A stretch of 64,000 nt of DNA. It comes from Bacteroidota bacterium (GTDB taxonomy: Bacteria; Bacteroidota; Bacteroidia; SXHM01). The notes beneath the pieces are model-generated. The model searched no databases. It saw only the letters and a list, made by a program, of their open reading frames with translations, and had not been told where the DNA came from. The stretch spans positions 1 to 64,000 of the forward strand of contig CANJWH010000011.1 of assembly GCA_947478465.1 (NCBI GenBank), given 5' to 3'. The translations under genes were made by a program, and so were the position numbers. Shown one piece after another: positions 58,885 through 64,000 of this stretch. The first letter of the stretch is position 1, and each line of letters begins with the position of its first letter.

Positions 58885-59508
58885 ATGAAACGCATACTGT
58901 ATATATCGCTCGGAATACTATCACTTATTATCATCTCCTTTCTTACAATTCATAAACTAATGGCAAAAACTCCTCAACAACCGTATAAAGAAATCGCCAC
59001 GCTGGGAGATCTTGAGTTCAGATATTATCCCGAAGCAATTATGGCAACTGTTAAGAATAATGATACAACCTTACAGGGCAGTTCGGGTAAAAATTTCCGT
59101 GTGCTGGCGGGCTACATTTTTGGCGGAAATGCCAGCAATGAAAAAATAGAAATGACAGCTCCTGTTCATATGGCCTTTGAAAAAGGCACCTCGTCTATGA
59201 GTTTTGTGATGCCGCAGGGATATAGTCTGAATAGTCTTCCAATTCCTTCGGGCTCAAACATTGAACTTCACAAATCTGATGAAGAGTATGTTGCAGTAAT
59301 TCGGTTTGGAGGTTATGCTTCTGATGATAAGATTAAAACCAAACAGGATGAACTGAACGACTTGCTAAAAAAGCAAGGGATTGAACACAATAATAATTTC
59401 CGATACCTGGGCTATAACGCCCCCTGGGATTTCCTCTTCCGCAGAAATGAGATTGTTGTGGGAATCAGCAAGGATGCTGCCATGAAATTGAATAATCAGA
59501 AAATATAA
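58885..59508 (+). CDS. SOUL family heme-binding protein
   Basis: LGDLEFRYYPEAIMATV, KIEMTAPVHM, FVMPQGYSLNSLPIP. Confidence 0.92.
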   Translation: MKRILYISLGILSLIIISFLTIHKLMAKTPQQPYKEIATLGDLEFRYYPEAIMATVKNNDTTLQGSSGKNFRVLAGYIFGGNASNEKIEMTAPVHMAFEKGTSSMSFVMPQGYSLNSLPIPSGSNIELHKSDEEYVAVIRFGGYASDDKIKTKQDELNDLLKKQGIEHNNNFRYLGYNAPWDFLFRRNEIVVGISKDAAMKLNNQKI

Positions 59509-59737
59509 TCATTAGCCAGCTGTTGGAACTCAGGGTTCCGCTATGTTTAATTTTACAGCTTATCATAGCTGTGGTTTTTATGCTATTGCTTTTCTACCCG
59601 CTAAGCTGAATTTGCAATGCCACTCAGCCATTATTCCGCCTGATTTAATGCCTAATTCGGCTCAGGGGAATCAAATCTATTGTAAATTAAATCAATTACT
59701 ATTAACAAGATACCCTGTTAATAAACTCCACTGACTT

Positions 59738-59770
59738 TTTGCATTTTACATAGGTATTTTTATATCTTTG
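59738..59770 (+). promoter_or_regulatory. Bacteroidota-type promoter (TTTG-N21-TATCTTTG)
   Basis: TTTG 59738-59741, TATCTTTG 59763-59770, upstream of the LuxR-HTH-like gene. Confidence 0.5.
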
Positions 59771-59843
59771 TATTCCGGTGATGCCCGCACCGGCACGTTG
59801 TGTACTGTGTTTTTTTTATTTACTAACCCTAAATAGAACCGCC

Positions 59844-60302
59844 ATGCTGCCATCCGCCTGCCTTGAGTTTGAGGGCTCACACCAACAGGGCAAAAAACGA
59901 TTGCCTGTTAATCCTGCCAGAGTATTAAAAGGTTTGCAGCCACAGGAATTGATACCCATTATCATTCGGGTGATTACCTATATTCTTATGCATCCGCAGG
60001 AGTTTTGGTTTAACATGCAGGTTGGGGGCTCTGATAAAGCCATTGAACTGATATATGCTGAACTGCAAAAGACAATAGCCAACCGGACTGAACCTATTTA
60101 TTTTACTGATGGCGAACTGCGCATGATACGAGCCACAAGGCAGGGCTTAAAGGGTGAGCGCCTATTGAAACACCTGAATATAAAAGCACCCACCGCAAAG
60201 AAATACCGCCAACAGATTTATGAGAAAATATGCAAATACTATAACATGCCGCACGATACCAGCACCATTGTATGGTATGCTAAAATGGCGGGGATTGAGT
60301 GA
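59844..60302 (+). CDS. LuxR/GerE-type HTH-like small protein
   Basis: start at internal MLPSACLEFEG; FTDGELRMIRATRQGLKGERLLKHLNIKAPTAKKYRQQIYEKICKYYN. Confidence 0.6.
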   Translation: MLPSACLEFEGSHQQGKKRLPVNPARVLKGLQPQELIPIIIRVITYILMHPQEFWFNMQVGGSDKAIELIYAELQKTIANRTEPIYFTDGELRMIRATRQGLKGERLLKHLNIKAPTAKKYRQQIYEKICKYYNMPHDTSTIVWYAKMAGIE

Positions 60303-60365
60303 GGGGAAGGTTTTACAACCTATTTAAGATTGCAAAATCTAAATTATTTTCGTTTCAGTTGATGA

Positions 60366-60516
60366 GATTCCTCACCGCGAAAAGCGGTTCGGAATGACAG
60401 GGTTGGTTTATGGAAGTGAGGGGAAGAGGAAGAGTGCGCCTTCGCTCACTCTTCCTCTTCCCCTCACCTGTTAACGCCCTCAAGCCCTGTCATTCCGAGC
60501 GTTTTAGCGAGGAATC
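60366..60516. repeat. nested inverted-repeat element (outer GATTCCTC...GGAATGACAGGG arms, inner 21-bp perfect hairpin)
   Basis: inner arms 60416-60436 / 60447-60467 exact reverse complements; outer arms imperfect. Confidence 0.9.
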
Positions 60517-60589
60517 TGTTAATATGAAACGGAATTAAAAATTCAGTAGTGTTCCGAGCGGCATTAAGAAAAATGCCGCTCAGCCAAGG

Positions 60590-61054
60590 TTAATGCATCC
60601 TTACCAGCATCATAATAAAGAGCAATGCATTTACAACCACCGTGCGCAGCAGCATGCTGTTATACCATTGCACGGTTTCGGGTGAGGCATTTTTGCGCAT
60701 CCAAACCAGCATCAATACCAATACAGGTGCTGCCGCGGCTGCTGAAACAAGCAGCACACCTGCTCCGGGCCAGTGCATTACTTTAAACAAAATACCAACA
60801 GGAATAAGTGACATAACAAAACCCGACAGTATGGCCGGTTTTTTCACCTCCGGGTTGCCCAGAAAATAAAAGCCAAAAGGAAAATAAACCAATGCAAGGG
60901 CAGACAAGGTGAGCAGGATAATAATGTTTGCCCCCGGCCAGTGCATTACTTTAAACATGGCGCCTACTACGGCAAAAGAAATAATGATACTTTCAGCAGG
61001 GTTTGAAAATAACTCCTTACTGTTTTCGGGTTGATTAATTGTGTTTTTTAACAT
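60590..61054 (-). CDS. GldL-related membrane protein with duplicated FKVMHWPGA motif
   Basis: MFKVMHWPGANIIIL and LFKVMHWPGAGVLL. Confidence 0.7.
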   Translation of the reverse strand: MLKNTINQPENSKELFSNPAESIIISFAVVGAMFKVMHWPGANIIILLTLSALALVYFPFGFYFLGNPEVKKPAILSGFVMSLIPVGILFKVMHWPGAGVLLVSAAAAAPVLVLMLVWMRKNASPETVQWYNSMLLRTVVVNALLFIMMLVRMH

Positions 61055-61148
61055 GGCTGAATAATTTTAGTGAATGATTTTTTAAACGTTTATGTACAGT
61101 ATAATGCAGCTTGTTTAAAAAGTAACACAATTTCTTTCTTGTGTAGAA

Positions 61149-61556
61149 TTAGTCACGGATTGTGGCTGATGTTTTCCCTTGCATAGTTGCAAGCATTTCT
61201 TTTTCTGCTGCTTCCATAGCTTTGTTGAGTATTTTTTTAGCTTGTGCTATTTTATTTTTTATGTTTCCTTCTGCTTTTGAATGATAATGAAAATAGCTGT
61301 TTTCAGTATCTGCCCCTGAATCATAATAACTGCAATCTTTCATGCCCATTTTAGTGGCATACTTGGCTGTCAGTTTCAGCAACCTTGCAGGATTATAGTA
61401 AGCAGCCTCCACCTGTTTCCTTAAAAACAACCATTCTACTTTTACTATAAATTCATTTCCTTTCCTGCAAAGAGTTACAAAATCAATACATCCCTGGCGC
61501 ATGGGGGTTGACAACAGCAACAGAAAAGTGAAAGAGAGCGAAAGTTTTTTGTTCAT
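61149..61556 (-). CDS. hypothetical secreted protein
   Basis: signal peptide-like N-terminus MNKKLSLSFTFLLLLSTP. Confidence 0.5.
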   Translation of the reverse strand: MNKKLSLSFTFLLLLSTPMRQGCIDFVTLCRKGNEFIVKVEWLFLRKQVEAAYYNPARLLKLTAKYATKMGMKDCSYYDSGADTENSYFHYHSKAEGNIKNKIAQAKKILNKAMEAAEKEMLATMQGKTSATIRD

Positions 61557-61588
61557 GGCAGTGGTATTAAAATTTATAAAACGAGAAA

Positions 61589-62713
61589 TTACTCTAGTAC
61601 AATCTTCCTGCTCTGTCCTGCAACGTTCAGAAAATAAATACCTTTTGCAAGGTTGTTTGCCTTTAAATCTAGACGTGTATTTTCGTCTTTCAGTGTTGAT
61701 GACAGCACAACTTTTCCGGTGAAATCAATTAAGGTAACACTGTATTTTTTACCGCTTACAAAATCAGGAAAACGAATGGTAAGGAAATCACCGGCAGGAT
61801 TTGGAAACACTTCCATTTCCTTTGCAAGAGGCGCATCTTCAACACCGGTCATAACGCCACCGCAGCTGCTGAAAAACTTCCATATCTCTACAGAATAAGA
61901 TACATCGTTGGCATTGGTAAGCCAGGTATGGTCGGCACCATCTACCTTATACAGATTAACACGTGTATTACCTGTGCCACCGCTGTAGGTATATTTCTCT
62001 ACAGTGTAGCCGTCACTCATGGTGTTGGGCAAACTGTCAATCTGCGGATCAACATTACATTGATTATTCCCTACCCAGAAATTGATAAGCGAATCGGCAC
62101 TGATACCATAATCACCTCCTGTGTAGGGCACCGTAGCATCAGCAGTGCCATGAAAATGCAGCACACAAACAGACCTCCATGGCTCGCAGCTGATAGCACT
62201 TCCAAAGGTTCCGGCTACCGAAGCAAACGAACGTATTTTGTGGCTCAGCTGGCAGGCAAGACGCTCGGTCATAAAACCACCCATAGAAAAACCGCAGCAA
62301 AAAACATTTTGAGAATTGATGGCATAGTTTGCTGAAATGGTATCAATCAGGGCACTGATAAAACCCACATCATCGATATTGCTGTTTGGAAAATAACCCA
62401 GAAAACCAGCACCTGAATTCCATGCAGTACCTGCTATAGGATCTGCCAGCGCCTGCGGAACAACAAAAATAATATTGGCAGTATCGGCAATATTCTTCAT
62501 GCCTATGCCACTGAAGTTGGTCATGTTATCACCCAGTCCGTGCAGGGCAAGCACCAGCGAAGCCGGTGAATTGGCATCATACATGGGAGGAACATACATT
62601 CTGTATTCACGGTCGTTACCCTGAAAAGTAAAACCTTTGTTAGACCATTGCGCAAAGGCAGAACCTGCACAAATAATAAGTGCAAGTGAAAGGAGTAGTT
62701 GTTTTGTTTTCAT
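61589..62713 (-). CDS. PHB depolymerase-family esterase with T9SS type A sorting domain
   Basis: LVLALHGLGDNMTNF, FCCGFSMGGFMTERLACQL, C-terminal EVFPNPAGDFLTIRF...GIYFLNVAGQSRKIVLE. Confidence 0.9.
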   Translation of the reverse strand: MKTKQLLLSLALIICAGSAFAQWSNKGFTFQGNDREYRMYVPPMYDANSPASLVLALHGLGDNMTNFSGIGMKNIADTANIIFVVPQALADPIAGTAWNSGAGFLGYFPNSNIDDVGFISALIDTISANYAINSQNVFCCGFSMGGFMTERLACQLSHKIRSFASVAGTFGSAISCEPWRSVCVLHFHGTADATVPYTGGDYGISADSLINFWVGNNQCNVDPQIDSLPNTMSDGYTVEKYTYSGGTGNTRVNLYKVDGADHTWLTNANDVSYSVEIWKFFSSCGGVMTGVEDAPLAKEMEVFPNPAGDFLTIRFPDFVSGKKYSVTLIDFTGKVVLSSTLKDENTRLDLKANNLAKGIYFLNVAGQSRKIVLE

Positions 62714-62742
62714 CAGTACAAATTATGTTTATGGTTTTAAAT

Positions 62743-64000
62743 TTATTGCTCTAAATTAGGAATATCTGCTTTTGAAAATTCATACAATTTATTGGCTTCC
62801 TCTTCCTTGAATTTCATAACAAGGTTCAGTGCTTCGGGCACTACATCGCTGCATACTACAATCAGACAGCCCTTGGTAGCGTGTTTAACAGCATATGTAA
62901 TTGCTTCTTTCTCTGAAGGAATAATGGTTACCTTTTTATCGGGGGCAACACTTTTTATTCCATCGTTTATCATGCCTATAATTTCCTGTTCTGTTTTTCC
63001 CCGCAGGTGTTTATCCTGACGGATAATAATCTCGTCAAACATCTCTGCAGCCACGCGACCAATCTCGTTGTTATCCTCTACCCTTCTGTCGCCAATACCT
63101 GCAATGATTCCGATTTTAGGACTGCCATCCATTTTCTCAATCATGTTTTTCAAAGCACGCAATCCGGCCGGATTGTGAGCATAGTCCAGCATGATTTGAT
63201 AATCTTTAAAGTTGAACATATTCAGCCTTCCCGGAGTTTGTGCCGGTGATGGCATAAATGATTCCAGTGCCGCTTTTATATCGTCAATAGCAAGACCTTG
63301 TACATAACCTGTAAGCACAGCAGGTAAAACGTTTTGTATCATAAACGCTGCCTTGCCACCAAACGTAAGCGGAACATTTACCGCTTTGGTAACACGTATT
63401 TTCCACTCGCCTTTTGAGATGGTGATGTAACCGTTTTCGTACAATGCAGAAAGACCACCTTTCTTAGCGTGCTTCTTTATGCGCGCACTGTTTTCGTCCA
63501 TTGAAAAGAGAGCAACCTTACTTGTTACCGTTTTGCGCATTTCATACACACGGTCATCATCTGCATTTAAAATAGCATAGCCATCAGGCAAGACCGATTC
63601 AGGAATAACGCCTTTCACCTTTGCCAGCTGGTCAATGGTGTGAATGCCTTTTAATCCAAGATGGTCGGCAGCAACGTTGGTAACAATACCCACATCACAT
63701 TTTTTAAAACCCAAGCCTGCACGTAATAATCCGCCACGTGCACATTCCAATACTGCAAAATCAACAGTAGGATCTTTCAGCACAAATTCAGCGCTGTTGG
63801 GTCCGGTGCAATCACCTGCCTGCAACATTTTATTCTGAATATAAACGCCATCGGTAGTGGTATAACCAACTTTATAACCACGCATTTTCATAATGTGTGC
63901 AATCAAACGGGTAGTAGTTGTTTTTCCGTTGGTGCCGGTTACAGCAACAATAGGTATGCGCGAAGTAGAACCCGGAGGATACAACATATCTATTACATGA
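62743..64000 (-). CDS. cphA: cyanophycin synthetase, C-terminal Mur-ligase-like part (5' end beyond window)
   Basis: IPIVAVTGTNGKTTTTRLIAHIM, LECARGGLLRAGLGF, DYAHNPAGLRAL; frame open to the window edge (HVIDMLYPPG). Confidence 0.88.
   Translation of the reverse strand, partial: HVIDMLYPPGSTSRIPIVAVTGTNGKTTTTRLIAHIMKMRGYKVGYTTTDGVYIQNKMLQAGDCTGPNSAEFVLKDPTVDFAVLECARGGLLRAGLGFKKCDVGIVTNVAADHLGLKGIHTIDQLAKVKGVIPESVLPDGYAILNADDDRVYEMRKTVTSKVALFSMDENSARIKKHAKKGGLSALYENGYITISKGEWKIRVTKAVNVPLTFGGKAAFMIQNVLPAVLTGYVQGLAIDDIKAALESFMPSPAQTPGRLNMFNFKDYQIMLDYAHNPAGLRALKNMIEKMDGSPKIGIIAGIGDRRVEDNNEIGRVAAEMFDEIIIRQDKHLRGKTEQEIIGMINDGIKSVAPDKKVTIIPSEKEAITYAVKHATKGCLIVVCSDVVPEALNLVMKFKEEEANKLYEFSKADIPNLEQ

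Noticed and set aside
59543-59734. 63-aa ORF upstream of the LuxR-like gene
   Set aside because: No recognisable domain or signal peptide; ends near a promoter-like region; probably non-coding.
1-64000. Prophage, integrative element or transposase genes
   Set aside because: No integrase, transposase, capsid or terminase-like ORF was recognised in any frame of the supplied track.

Overview
Chromosomal segment that reads as a Bacteroidota genome: TAnnTTTG-type promoters, type IX secretion (T9SS) sorting domains, a PorP/SprF protein, PKD and gliding-associated C-terminal proteins, a DUF4295-L33 operon and BshC. Most of the window is ordinary housekeeping and secreted-protein coding. The housekeeping genes include recQ, an AAG-type glycosylase, lon, rimO, ftsY, rpmG, mnmA, mnmD, bshC, tRNA-Leu(CAG) and the 3' part of cphA. 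The secreted and surface genes include T9SS cargo, GH5, GH31, S8 and S9 peptidases, and collagen-like and Gly-rich proteins. The strongest unexplained signal is a compact non-coding array at about 31053-31230. It has eight exact-length 21-bp degenerate tandem units (AGAAATAAGATA-X-NNN-GGTA-X) immediately 5' of a small HTH gene (30699-31037, minus strand). Within every unit the two variable X positions carry the same nucleotide (8/8 units, all four bases represented), although X differs between units. The HTH gene is followed by a perfect 32-bp-arm hairpin, and a terminator bounds the array on the other side, so the set looks like a self-contained cassette. Secondary signals are 7-mer and 8-mer intergenic tandem repeats, a nested inverted-repeat element near 60.4 kb, an orphan T9SS sorting-domain remnant, and a truncated BtrH/ABC/hotdog biosynthetic cluster at the left edge. 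All calls were made by reading the sequence; no database searches were run.
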